Shown here: positions 15,025 to 23,229 of the stretch, one piece after another | Layout: each line of letters starts with the position of its first letter | Position numbering within the stretch: the stretch's first letter is position 1 | Translations under genes and position numbers: made by a program | Notes under the pieces: model-generated | Told to the model about the DNA's origin: nothing | Database searches by the model: none | The model's input: the letters and a program-made list of their open reading frames with translations, nothing else | Source of the DNA: a virus | Strand: one strand, 5' to 3' | IMG/VR virus record: IMGVR_UViG_3300006736_003764 | Location: 1-49,356 of that record | Length of the DNA: 49,356 bases

Positions 15025-16141
15025 GAACATAACTAATGGTTTAAATACAACAAAAAAAGCTGCTTTATATTATAAGACAGAACCCTACTATACCAATGTG
15101 GATTCTTATGTACATACAAATAACTGGGAAATATTACAATCAATAAACATCTTAAACCGGCGAGGGTATTCCGTTGATTTGTTAGATCGGGGGATTCATA
15201 ATTGGGCTCCTAAATTATCTTATGATATATTTCTTGGCCTAGGCGTAGGAAATACAGGAAGAAATTTTGTAAGGTGGGCCACCGCTTCCAGGGCCAAGCA
15301 AAAAGTTTTGTTATCGATGGGCCCTCAACCAGATGTTTCTAACAAACTGGTGCATATGCGATATGAGATGTTCAATAAAAGAACTGGACAGCATGCCCCT
15401 CCGATGAGAACCGTTGAGGCAGTAACGGGCGATCAATTTATTGAAATTATAAACACCGCAGATTTTGTGTTTAACATTGGCGAAAAAAACACTCCAAGTT
15501 ATAATAGTTTTGCCAAGTATGGAAAGCCCGTTTTGAATTTTTATCCGTCTGTAAGCCCTGCTGTACAGTTCCGCCCGGATTGGATTGAAACAAGAGACCT
15601 TAATTCATTTTTGTGTTTTGCTGGAAATGGATTTATTTGTAAGGGCGTGGACCTTGTAGTGGAATCATTTTTGAACAATCCCACAAAACAATTACATATA
15701 TGTGGACCAAATACAGAAAAAGCCTTTTTTAATTATTATGGAGATCTTATCAACAAAGCACCCAACATTAAATATCATGGTTTTATTACGCCCGGAGGAA
15801 AAGTATTTAATGAATTAGCCGCCAAGTGCTCGTTTGTCATTTTTCACTCCGCGGCCGAAGGTTGTTGCACCTCTGTTGCCACCGCAATTAAAGCCGGCCT
15901 GGTGCCAATCATTAATCCATGGACCGGCATTTGTATTAATAATCAAGATGGCATTGTATTAAGTGAAGATGGGATCTTGATTGAAAATATATCTGATGGG
16001 GTAAAAAAAGCTTCATCGATGAGCGACGCGGCCTATGAACAGATGTTGAGCCATACTTTAAAAAAATCTGAATTGTTTTCACAACAATCCTTTATAAAAA
16101 GCTATGCAGCTGCGCTAGATACAGTGATAGGGGAGGAATAA
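15014..16141 (+). CDS. GT-B fold glycosyltransferase-like protein
   Basis: The frame is open from TTG 15008, but I start at ATG 15014, which has aagga 6 nt upstream and begins MIIENITNGL. The 375-aa product shows LSMGPQPDVSN in the N-terminal half. The C-terminal half has a donor region LHICGPNTEKAFFNYYGDL, IKYHGFITPGGKVFNELAAK and SAAEGCCTSVATAIKAGLVP, the GT4-type signature with a single clear glutamate. The gene overlaps the methyltransferase gene by 11 nt and ends TAATG with the next. Specific linkage unknown. Confidence 0.75.
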   Translation: MIIENITNGLNTTKKAALYYKTEPYYTNVDSYVHTNNWEILQSINILNRRGYSVDLLDRGIHNWAPKLSYDIFLGLGVGNTGRNFVRWATASRAKQKVLLSMGPQPDVSNKLVHMRYEMFNKRTGQHAPPMRTVEAVTGDQFIEIINTADFVFNIGEKNTPSYNSFAKYGKPVLNFYPSVSPAVQFRPDWIETRDLNSFLCFAGNGFICKGVDLVVESFLNNPTKQLHICGPNTEKAFFNYYGDLINKAPNIKYHGFITPGGKVFNELAAKCSFVIFHSAAEGCCTSVATAIKAGLVPIINPWTGICINNQDGIVLSEDGILIENISDGVKKASSMSDAAYEQMLSHTLKKSELFSQQSFIKSYAAALDTVIGEE

Positions 16142-17109
16142 TGAAAATTGTTTTTAACACACAACAGCCGTATGCGCCATGTTCCATGTTTTACACGGCA
16201 GCGTTTCAGGGAATAGACGATTTAGTTTTTTATGATAATGATTTTGCTTCATATGATGTGGCATTATTTATGACATATGATCATGAACAAATAAAACATG
16301 TTAAACGGAGGTTTCCTCAATTAAAAGTAGGCATAATTGATCCACGCAGCAGCAAAGTATATGATAGCACACAATATTGTGATTTTATTGTCATTGACAG
16401 CATTGAAATGGAAGATTTTTGGAGGATGTCTGGGAAGCCTATTTTTAGATACATTGAATACCCCAACATACCATATGTGAAGAAAGTGCATGAACAAAAA
16501 GATAAGATAATTATTGGCTACCATGGCAACCAAATTCATTTAGCATGCATGGCAGAAAATGTTACGCCCGCTTTATCGGCGCTCGGTAAAAAATACAACA
16601 TAGAGCTTTTAGTTATGCACAATGGCTCTCCACCGCGCGGCAACGAAAATTGGATTCCAGATAACGTGTCAGTTCGCCACATTCCATGGAGTATGGAAAA
16701 CTATATTCATGAATTAGGACATTCAGATATAGGCATTGTGCCCAACAATAAAATACATGATGTTTCAACAAAGTTATTAACTAAAACAAATAATAATTTT
16801 AACTATACTGATGATGATTATTCCTTAAGGTTTAAAATGCCGTCAAACCCGGGGAGGTACGTTATTTTTGGCAAATTAGGTATCCCCGTGGTTGCTGATT
16901 TCTACCCATCAGCGTTACAGTATTTAAAAAACGATGTCGGATTTGTAGCCCATAGTAAAGCCGGTTGGCACCATTGTTTGGAACAGCTAATCATTTCTTA
17001 TAATTTGCGACAAAAGATGGGCGACAAACTTCAAAGTTTAGTGCGAGAAGAGTTTGATTTTGAGTTGCAAAATAAGAAACTAATTTCTTTTTTAAAAGCT
17101 AATGTATGA
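16141..17109 (+). CDS. Putative glycosyltransferase (divergent GT-B, 322 aa)
   Basis: A strong ribosome binding site (ggggagga) precedes ATG 16141, which shares its first base with the upstream stop. The N-terminal half is a loose Rossmann domain (MKIVFNTQQPYAPCSMFYTA). The C-terminal half reads IIIGYHGNQIHLACMAENVT, VRHIPWSMENYIHELGHSDIGIVPN, then PSNPGRYVIFGKLGIPVVADFYPS. This is the usual GT-B pattern of donor-loop strand, 'DIGIVP' strand and 'K-G-PVVA' strand. The E-x7-E motif is absent, so the call is by fold pattern and context rather than by catalytic residues. Confidence 0.65.
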   Translation: MKIVFNTQQPYAPCSMFYTAAFQGIDDLVFYDNDFASYDVALFMTYDHEQIKHVKRRFPQLKVGIIDPRSSKVYDSTQYCDFIVIDSIEMEDFWRMSGKPIFRYIEYPNIPYVKKVHEQKDKIIIGYHGNQIHLACMAENVTPALSALGKKYNIELLVMHNGSPPRGNENWIPDNVSVRHIPWSMENYIHELGHSDIGIVPNNKIHDVSTKLLTKTNNNFNYTDDDYSLRFKMPSNPGRYVIFGKLGIPVVADFYPSALQYLKNDVGFVAHSKAGWHHCLEQLIISYNLRQKMGDKLQSLVREEFDFELQNKKLISFLKANV

Positions 17110-17744
17110 TGATGAAAGATTTATATTTTTTTATTGCCCATTTAGATGATTTTGAAATATCGTGTTTGGGATACCTTTTTAAAAATAAACACCAATACAA
17201 TAATATTAATATTATTATATCTACGAATTGGGCACCCAAAAAAGAGATATGGAAAGAAAATCTTGAGCTGATAAAATCTAAATTAGACATTAATGTTGAT
17301 TATATTAATTTGGATTACAATCAAAGAACACTGATGAGCAATTTTGACAATTTAAAAGACGACTTCTATAAACAAATAAATTTTAATAATAGATTTGATA
17401 TTGTCACGCACGATAGTGAAGATTGCCACACGGATCATATAGCCTGCAACATAATCGCCACGGGCCTTTTTAAATACACGAATAAGTTTGTAACTATATA
17501 TTCACCCAGCTCTAAAAATTTTAAGGCAAATTATTGGATTGGGTTGACTAAAAAAACATATCAATTCAAAAAAGAATGTATTGATAAATATAATATTAAT
17601 AATGAACAATCTTATACAAAATTGGGCTATTATATACAAAACGAAGATCATTATAATATTGGTAAATCCTATTATCTTGAAAATTTTGTACATCAAGACT
17701 GCGATTATTATGAAACCTATAGAATACTTAAGTCTTTAGAGTGA
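17106..17744 (+). CDS. PIG-L/LmbE-type N-acetyl sugar deacetylase
   Basis: The 212-aa product carries the family signature AHLDDFE at 11-17 (AHPDDxE in most members) and the second motif HTDH at 108-111. Together these supply His12, Asp15 and His111 as zinc ligands and Asp14 as base. PIG-L enzymes remove the acetyl group from N-acetylglucosamine-type sugars, giving a free amine. The ATG at 17106 overlaps the upstream stop (ATGA); two more ATGs follow immediately, and I use the first. Its position between glycosyltransferase genes and wbqC suggests deacetylation of a sugar in the same glycan. Leu replaces the usual Pro in AHPDD, which is not a catalytic residue. Confidence 0.85.
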   Translation: MMMKDLYFFIAHLDDFEISCLGYLFKNKHQYNNINIIISTNWAPKKEIWKENLELIKSKLDINVDYINLDYNQRTLMSNFDNLKDDFYKQINFNNRFDIVTHDSEDCHTDHIACNIIATGLFKYTNKFVTIYSPSSKNFKANYWIGLTKKTYQFKKECIDKYNINNEQSYTKLGYYIQNEDHYNIGKSYYLENFVHQDCDYYETYRILKSLE

Positions 17745-18445
17745 GAATAAGCATACATCAGCCGGAACATATGCCATGGCTTGGTTTTTTTAACAAAGCT
17801 ATTAATTGTGATATTTTTGTGCTTTTAGATACCGTTCAGTTTGAGAAGGATTATTTTCAAAATCGAAATCAAATTATATCAAATAATGCTAATGGTCGAG
17901 AGTGGCTCACCATCCCTGTAAAAAAAGGCAGACACACAGATTTAATTTGTGAAAAACAAACAGCATTTAATCGAAAGACCAAAAATAAATATTTACAACA
18001 AATATATAGAGCCTATAGTTCTTATCCTTTTTATCGCGATATAATGTGCGACATTACAAGCATTATTAATTATGATGATGTATATTTATCAAAGTTGAAC
18101 ATCAAGCTAATAAAATATTTTATTAATCTATTAAACATAAAATGTAAATTACAAGTATCATCTGATCTTCAGTTGAGGCCATGCGAACCAGGCGGCGTAA
18201 TAAATTATAATATTTGCAAGAAGCTGGGTGCAACAACGTATTTGTCGGGAAAATCAGGTAAAAATTATTTAGACGAAACCCCGTATTTAAAAGATAATAT
18301 TTCTGTTAAATACCAAAATTTTAAACATCCAGAATATCTTCAACCTAGAGACAGTTTTATTTCTAACTTGAGTATTCTAGACTTGGTTTTTTCTTTAAGT
18401 GTTGACCAGTGTTGTGATATAATAAACGAAGCATACCAGATATAA
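17741..18445 (+). CDS. WbqC-like protein
   Basis: GTG at 17741 overlaps the preceding stop. The 234-aa product begins RISIHQPEHMPWLGFFNKA, then DIFVLLDTVQFEKDYFQNRN. These are the hallmark blocks of the WbqC family (HQPxYxPWxGYF ... D.FV..D.VQF.K...NR). The later part has GATTYLSGKSGKNYLD. WbqC proteins lie in O-antigen and modified-sugar clusters, often beside acyl- or amino-transferases. They are thought to help install an N-acyl group on an amino sugar, though the reaction is not settled. Directly following the PIG-L deacetylase gene, it could add a new acyl group to the freed amine. Confidence 0.88.
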   Translation: MRISIHQPEHMPWLGFFNKAINCDIFVLLDTVQFEKDYFQNRNQIISNNANGREWLTIPVKKGRHTDLICEKQTAFNRKTKNKYLQQIYRAYSSYPFYRDIMCDITSIINYDDVYLSKLNIKLIKYFINLLNIKCKLQVSSDLQLRPCEPGGVINYNICKKLGATTYLSGKSGKNYLDETPYLKDNISVKYQNFKHPEYLQPRDSFISNLSILDLVFSLSVDQCCDIINEAYQI

Positions 18446-18461
18446 ATTAACAGGAGTAAAC

Positions 18462-19121
18462 GTGTTAGATAAGAAGAAAGTGAGAGGATTAATATGTGGC
18501 CGCGGCAAATCATTAAAACACTATAATAAGCTTTTATCGACAAAATTTGATTTTACTTACCTGGTTAATGAATTTAATCGATTTATTAGAGAAGATGAAA
18601 ATTTATTGTTGTTTTTAAAAAGCAAGTCAGAAGAAGGTCACTTAACCCAACAAGTCAATATCGAAGCTGGGGGAGTTGACTCTTTTTTGTTAGAAAACAT
18701 AGAAATAAAAGAAATAATAATGGCTAGGTTGGCATACAATGGTGAAAACTCAAAATGGCGCCCTCGTATAAATACAAACATTTTTAATCACTTTGGAAAA
18801 ACCCTACAATTACAGCCGGATACAGTCGCTCCTTATATGAAATATATTGAAAACTCTTTAGGTATTGCAATATTGAATTTAATAGTTGACAAGGGTTGCG
18901 ATGAAATATGTATTATAGGCTCGGACTTTTATGAGGCTGACTATTATCTTTCCCACCGCGGCCCTGATTGGTTTGAGGTTTCTAAGAAGAAAATACAGGA
19001 TAAATTAAAAAAAGGGATTGATCAGTTGGTGGAAATATTCCCAGAGGTGAAGTTTAATATTTACACCTGTTCAACTTATAAAAATAATTTTGCTAACTGT
19101 GATATCACAAAAATTGAGTAA
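18462..19121 (+). CDS. GT42/DUF115-like putative sialyltransferase
   Basis: GTG 18462 has a good ribosome binding site (aggag at 18452-18456). The 219-aa protein starts VRGLICGRGKSLKHYNKL, like the nucleotide-binding opening of CstII-type GT42 sialyltransferases (GNGPSL) and of DUF115/MptE-like proteins. It later has GIAILNLIVDKGCDEICIIG followed by SDFYEADYY, matching the family's 'G.DFY' strand. GT42 enzymes transfer sialic acid from CMP-sialic acid; a NeuB-like synthase and a CTP-transferase-like gene lie a few genes downstream. The match is partial and short, so a different CMP-nonulosonate transferase or a pterin-kinase-like fold remains possible. Confidence 0.55.
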   Translation: MLDKKKVRGLICGRGKSLKHYNKLLSTKFDFTYLVNEFNRFIREDENLLLFLKSKSEEGHLTQQVNIEAGGVDSFLLENIEIKEIIMARLAYNGENSKWRPRINTNIFNHFGKTLQLQPDTVAPYMKYIENSLGIAILNLIVDKGCDEICIIGSDFYEADYYLSHRGPDWFEVSKKKIQDKLKKGIDQLVEIFPEVKFNIYTCSTYKNNFANCDITKIE

Positions 19122-19129
19122 ATTTTAAT

Positions 19130-20749
19130 ATGAGCACCAAAACAGATATCGGTATGAAAATAACTTTTATTAACATGCCTCTTCGCGAATCAGCTTCGCC
19201 CAATACTCCACCCGAAGGTCCAGGTATATTAGCAGCAATTGCACGCCGGCACGGAGCAGAGTCGTATATACTTGATTTAAATGCTTATCGGATTAAAGAT
19301 ATCATAGCTGAAAAAAGAGGGCTCCCGAATGGAAGACACTTAACATATGATGAGGCTGAGAATTTAATAGTTCAACATATTAAAAACGTGGGCGATCAAG
19401 ACATAATTGCTTTTTCTGGCAAAATAACGACTTTAAGATGGCAAGAACAAATAGCAAAAATCATTAGAAACCATCAGCCAGATGCCTTTTTAGTAAGCGG
19501 GAATGGCCTAGCTACAGAAATCAAGACAGGCCTATTCAATTGGATTCCAGAATTAGATGCAATTGGAAGATCAGAAGGGGATGATATTATTCTTTTAATT
19601 TTGCAAGATGCAAAAACTATAAAAGAAATGGGGATTAATAAGGCTTTACGATCCGGTAGACTAAGCACATCTTACATAGGGGAACTTAATGGAAAACATA
19701 GGTTTTGCTATGAAGGTGATAGGCCTCGTAATCTAGATGTGATCCCATATGCAGCGTGGGATTTATTAGAGTCTGATCCATATGGTCATAATGTTTTAGA
19801 AGACTACATTAAAATACCGGTGTGGGGAATTGCTGCAAATAATAGCTCTGCCACCCCTTTTACTATGGAGAGAAGCTTAACTACAGTTAGTAGTCGTGGC
19901 TGTCCGTATGCATGCGCATTTTGCTACCGCGGCTCTCAAGGCGAGCGAAATTATGGGATGAGATCTCCAGAGCACATTGCAAAACAAATTAAAGAGTATG
20001 TTGATAATTACAATCTAGATTTTATAGGCTTTCCAGATGATAATTTTGCAGTAGATAAAAGAAGAATGGAAAGAATCCCAGAAGTTTTTAAGGAATACGG
20101 AATTAATCATATTAGGTGGGGCACACACACTCGTATGGATGAAGCAGATGAACGAATATTCGACATGGCACGAGGTGGGTGTGTATATATTGGCTTTGGA
20201 GCAGAATCTGCTTCTCCTCACACTTTGAAGCTCATGAAAAAGGGCGGTTTTATATTAAAAAATGGCCTAACGCCAACAAAAATTAATGGAAAAATTTATG
20301 AGTTTCCAACAACCATGGTTAACGCCGTTAAAAACAGTAAAAAAGCTGGTGTACACGCAAACTGTACTTGGATCATGGCATACCCAGGAGAAGAGCTAAA
20401 ACATTTAAAAACAAGCGTAGCATTTATTTTATGGCAACAGGAATTTTGGTCGAATAGAGAATCAGTGAATAGAAAAATGTTTACAGCAACTGCATATCCC
20501 GGGACAGAAATGTGGAAAGTGGTTCGCCCACAATTAGAAAAGCATTTTAATATCAATTTTAATGTTATGGGAGAGCCCATTTGTGATGAAAATTTTCATC
20601 AATATGTTTTAGAATTAGATGATGCTACGAAAGTTTTAAATAATAAACATGGAAATCCTGTAAATTTTGGCAGGATGCCAATGGAAACTTTCCTACAGGC
20701 TAGAGACTATGTTAATTCTGATCAAATAGAAAAGATCTTAGACATGTAG
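19130..20749 (+). CDS. B12-binding radical SAM enzyme
   Basis: The 539-aa protein has an N-terminal cobalamin-binding-like domain (about 10-150; ITFINMPLRESASPNTPPEG, then a Rossmann pattern ending FLVSGNGLATEI). A radical SAM barrel follows, with CPYACAFC (Cys258, Cys262, Cys265) binding the 4Fe-4S cluster, then FIGFPDDNFA and YIGFGAESASPHTLKLM. Such enzymes catalyse methylation at unreactive carbons, ring rearrangement or other radical steps. Within this island a C-methyl or otherwise altered sugar is a plausible product, but the substrate cannot be deduced. The domain does not show the conserved DxHxxG B12-ligand motif clearly, so cobalamin may bind base-off. The ATG at 19130 is used; a second start (19154) sits at the MKITFINM strand. 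Confidence 0.82.
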   Translation: MSTKTDIGMKITFINMPLRESASPNTPPEGPGILAAIARRHGAESYILDLNAYRIKDIIAEKRGLPNGRHLTYDEAENLIVQHIKNVGDQDIIAFSGKITTLRWQEQIAKIIRNHQPDAFLVSGNGLATEIKTGLFNWIPELDAIGRSEGDDIILLILQDAKTIKEMGINKALRSGRLSTSYIGELNGKHRFCYEGDRPRNLDVIPYAAWDLLESDPYGHNVLEDYIKIPVWGIAANNSSATPFTMERSLTTVSSRGCPYACAFCYRGSQGERNYGMRSPEHIAKQIKEYVDNYNLDFIGFPDDNFAVDKRRMERIPEVFKEYGINHIRWGTHTRMDEADERIFDMARGGCVYIGFGAESASPHTLKLMKKGGFILKNGLTPTKINGKIYEFPTTMVNAVKNSKKAGVHANCTWIMAYPGEELKHLKTSVAFILWQQEFWSNRESVNRKMFTATAYPGTEMWKVVRPQLEKHFNINFNVMGEPICDENFHQYVLELDDATKVLNNKHGNPVNFGRMPMETFLQARDYVNSDQIEKILDM

Positions 20750-20756
20750 GGAATAT

Positions 20757-21524
20757 ATGTCAAAAGCTATATTTATAACAGTTCGATCCGGATCATCCCG
20801 ATTACCAAAAAAAGCGTTATTAAAAATTAATGATGCTGCAACAATAGAACATTTAATAAATCATGTAAGAAAATCACAAAAAGCTGATAAAATTGTTGTT
20901 TGTACTACTGTCTCTAAAAATGACGACGAAATTTGTGCTTTGGCAGAGAAGAGCGGAGTTAATTTTTTTAGAGGGAGCATTAAAGATAAATTAGATAGAT
21001 GTTTAAAAGCTGCGTTGCATTATAATATAGAATATTTTGTTAATGTTGATGGAGATGATATCTTTTGCGAGCCGGAATTAATTGATTTGGCTTTTGATCA
21101 GTATGAAGCTGACAATCATGATTTCATAAAGTCAAATGAAAAAGACCTTGTTTGCGGAGCTTTCACTTTTGGTATTAAAACAGAGGCGCTAAAAGAAATC
21201 TGTCGTATTAAAGATACTGATGATACTGAAGCTGCGTGGCTTTTATTTTCTGAAATTTCTTCTATTAAGACGTCAATGCTGGACAATATACCCGAGATAT
21301 ATTGCCGTCCAGAAATAAGAGCAACCCTGGATTACTCAGAAGATCTAGAATTTTTTAAAGCTATAATTGATCATTTTCACGACCGAAACAAAAAACAATT
21401 TAGCTTGAGAGATATTATATCTTTTATAGATTCGAATCCTGACGTTCTGTTAATCAACAGACACAGGCATAAAGATTATTTAGAAAATCAAAAAAAATTA
21501 TTAAAAAATATAGGAGTCCAATAG
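20757..21524 (+). CDS. SpsF/NeuA-like sugar nucleotidyltransferase
   Basis: The 255-aa product begins AIFITVRSGSSRLPKKALLKI. The SGSSRLPxK loop binds CTP in the CMP-Kdo and CMP-sialate synthetase family and in SpsF. It continues with VVCTTVSKNDDEI and the metal-binding YFVNVDGDDIF. These enzymes join CMP (or another nucleotide) to an acidic sugar. With the NeuB-like gene 1.7 kb downstream, the natural reading is activation of a nonulosonic acid as a CMP-sugar for the GT42-like protein. It ends one base before the aminotransferase start, so translation is tightly linked. Residues 250-255 end shortly after a DYLENQKKLL helix, the usual family length. Confidence 0.83.
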   Translation: MSKAIFITVRSGSSRLPKKALLKINDAATIEHLINHVRKSQKADKIVVCTTVSKNDDEICALAEKSGVNFFRGSIKDKLDRCLKAALHYNIEYFVNVDGDDIFCEPELIDLAFDQYEADNHDFIKSNEKDLVCGAFTFGIKTEALKEICRIKDTDDTEAAWLLFSEISSIKTSMLDNIPEIYCRPEIRATLDYSEDLEFFKAIIDHFHDRNKKQFSLRDIISFIDSNPDVLLINRHRHKDYLENQKKLLKNIGVQ

Positions 21525-22541
21525 ATGTCCGAATTAAAAGAAAGAGTTACATATCATTCCGGTGAATGGGTACCGGAATCTAAAGCTGCGATTCATATAT
21601 ATGATTCTCAGTTTATGTATGGAGATGGTGTTTTTGAGATGGTTAGAACTTTTAAACATAAGTTCTTTTTGTTGGAAGAGCATATCGACAGGCTTTATAG
21701 AAGCATGAAGTACATGCATATACCATTTAATAAAACAAAACAAGAAGCAATTGATTTATGTTTAGAATCATTTGATAGAAACAAGGCCCACTTTCCGGAA
21801 GGAGAAGAGTGTCGTGTGATGATTAATGTTTCTAGGGGTCCACTAGGCATATATAAAGAAGTATTTGAGCTATCCAAAAGTCAAGCTTGGAATGAACCAA
21901 CTTGGATTGTGAATGTTTGGCCTCTTAGTAAAACTGCTGGAATATTAGGGCATTTTTATGAGACAGGCGCTAATGCGGTGATTCCATCACAAAGACAAAT
22001 CCCCTCGCGCCTGTTGGAAAACAAAGTTAAAAATAGGAGTAGATTTCATTACCAAATGGCAAATATACAGGTTTCTTCTTTTGGCAAGGATGCTATGCCG
22101 TTGTTATTAGATGAGGATGGCTTTATAACTGAGAGCACAGGCGCAAACTTTTTAATGATAAAAGATGGAAAGTTGATTGCTCCGGAGCTAAGAAACATGC
22201 TCAGAGGCTCTAGTATGATGTATATTTTGGAAGTTTTAGCTCCTCAAATTGGTTTAGAAGTGGTTCATAAAAACTTTGAACCTTATGATGTTATGAATTG
22301 TGATGAGGCTATGTTCACTGGAACTTTTGTTAATTTGCTCCCTTGTAATAGATTAAACGGAATATATCTTAATGCGGACATAAAAGAAAATCCAATTGGG
22401 CCGGTCACACAAAGAATTTGTGACGCATGGTCAAAAAATGTTGGGATTAATTTTATAGGACAAATAAAAGATTGGTCTAAAAATGTTTCTTCAGTGGGCA
22501 TATCAAGTGCAATGTTGGGGTCTGGAGGTGAAAATGAGTAA
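21525..22541 (+). CDS. Class IV PLP aminotransferase (branched-chain/D-amino-acid type)
   Basis: The 338-aa enzyme shows IHIYDSQFMYGDGVFEMVRT at the N-terminus, the probable PLP lysine Lys169 in ENKVKNRSRFHYQMA, ITESTGANFLMIKDG (the Glu that contacts the pyridine N) and FTGTFVNLLPC near the C-terminus, all in the order of fold-type IV transaminases. Known members act on branched-chain amino acids, D-amino acids or aminodeoxychorismate rather than on sugars. Its place inside a sugar pathway therefore points to an unusual amino donor step or an amino-acid substituent on the glycan. The ATG follows the upstream stop without a gap, and the stop overlaps the SDR gene start. Confidence 0.85.
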   Translation: MSELKERVTYHSGEWVPESKAAIHIYDSQFMYGDGVFEMVRTFKHKFFLLEEHIDRLYRSMKYMHIPFNKTKQEAIDLCLESFDRNKAHFPEGEECRVMINVSRGPLGIYKEVFELSKSQAWNEPTWIVNVWPLSKTAGILGHFYETGANAVIPSQRQIPSRLLENKVKNRSRFHYQMANIQVSSFGKDAMPLLLDEDGFITESTGANFLMIKDGKLIAPELRNMLRGSSMMYILEVLAPQIGLEVVHKNFEPYDVMNCDEAMFTGTFVNLLPCNRLNGIYLNADIKENPIGPVTQRICDAWSKNVGINFIGQIKDWSKNVSSVGISSAMLGSGGENE

Positions 22542-23229
22542 GAGGATAATTATAACCGGCTCAGAGGGGCTTTTAGGAAAAGAGATAAGTAGATATTTAG
22601 AATCTACTGGCCACTCTGTGATCGGGTGTGATTTACAGCTTGGTCACGATTTAACAGATGAAGAATTTGTAAAAGATTTTTTTAAGAAAAATAAAGCAGA
22701 TTGTTTAGCAAATTTGTATGCTATTAATCCACATGTGAATTCAGAGGATTACTCTACAAACATGTTTGATATAACTTTAGATTCTTTAAATTCGTATTTA
22801 CAGGTTAACCTTTTGAGTCTTTTTTCTGTTTGTAGAGAATATGCAAGAAATAATAAAAATGGCTCTATAATTAATTTTTCTTCGACATATGGAATTGTAT
22901 CGCCCAATCCTGCGCTTTATGAAGAGGGAAAAGAAAAACATATTGGCTATTGCGTTTCTAAATCTGGTGTGATACAATTAACTAGATATTTGGCTGTACA
23001 CTTAGCACCAAATATCAGGGTAAACTGCGTAGCACCAGGAGGCGTTACTTTTGAACCCACTAACGAACATAGTAAAAAGTTTATTGAACAATACAGAGAG
23101 AAAACACCTATGAAAAGAATGATGAATGTTGATGAATTAAATGGAATTATCGAATATTTATGTTCTGACAAATCCTCATATGCTACTGGGACTACCTTTC
23201 ATATTGACGGGGGCTGGACCATATGGTAG
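22534..23229 (+). CDS. Short-chain dehydrogenase/reductase
   Basis: The 231-aa NAD(P)-dependent oxidoreductase has the cofactor loop TGSEGLLG (8-15), which differs from the usual TGxxxGIG. It also has IINFSSTYG with the catalytic serine, YCVSK as Y-x3-K, and NCVAPGGV and TTFHIDGGW at the C-terminus. The frame is open further upstream, but I start at ATG 22534, which has the ribosome binding site ggaggtg and leaves the Rossmann strand at the N-terminus. It overlaps the aminotransferase stop by 8 nt and the NeuB-like start by 7 nt. Oxidation or reduction of a keto-sugar intermediate is the likely role. SDRs of this look are common in legionaminate-type clusters. Confidence 0.85.
   Translation: MSKRIIITGSEGLLGKEISRYLESTGHSVIGCDLQLGHDLTDEEFVKDFFKKNKADCLANLYAINPHVNSEDYSTNMFDITLDSLNSYLQVNLLSLFSVCREYARNNKNGSIINFSSTYGIVSPNPALYEEGKEKHIGYCVSKSGVIQLTRYLAVHLAPNIRVNCVAPGGVTFEPTNEHSKKFIEQYREKTPMKRMMNVDELNGIIEYLCSDKSSYATGTTFHIDGGWTIW

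Noticed and set aside
22483-22533. Longer N-terminus for the short-chain dehydrogenase
   Set aside because: It would overlap the aminotransferase gene by 59 nt and add non-family sequence. ATG 22534 has a clear ggaggtg site and gives the normal Rossmann start.
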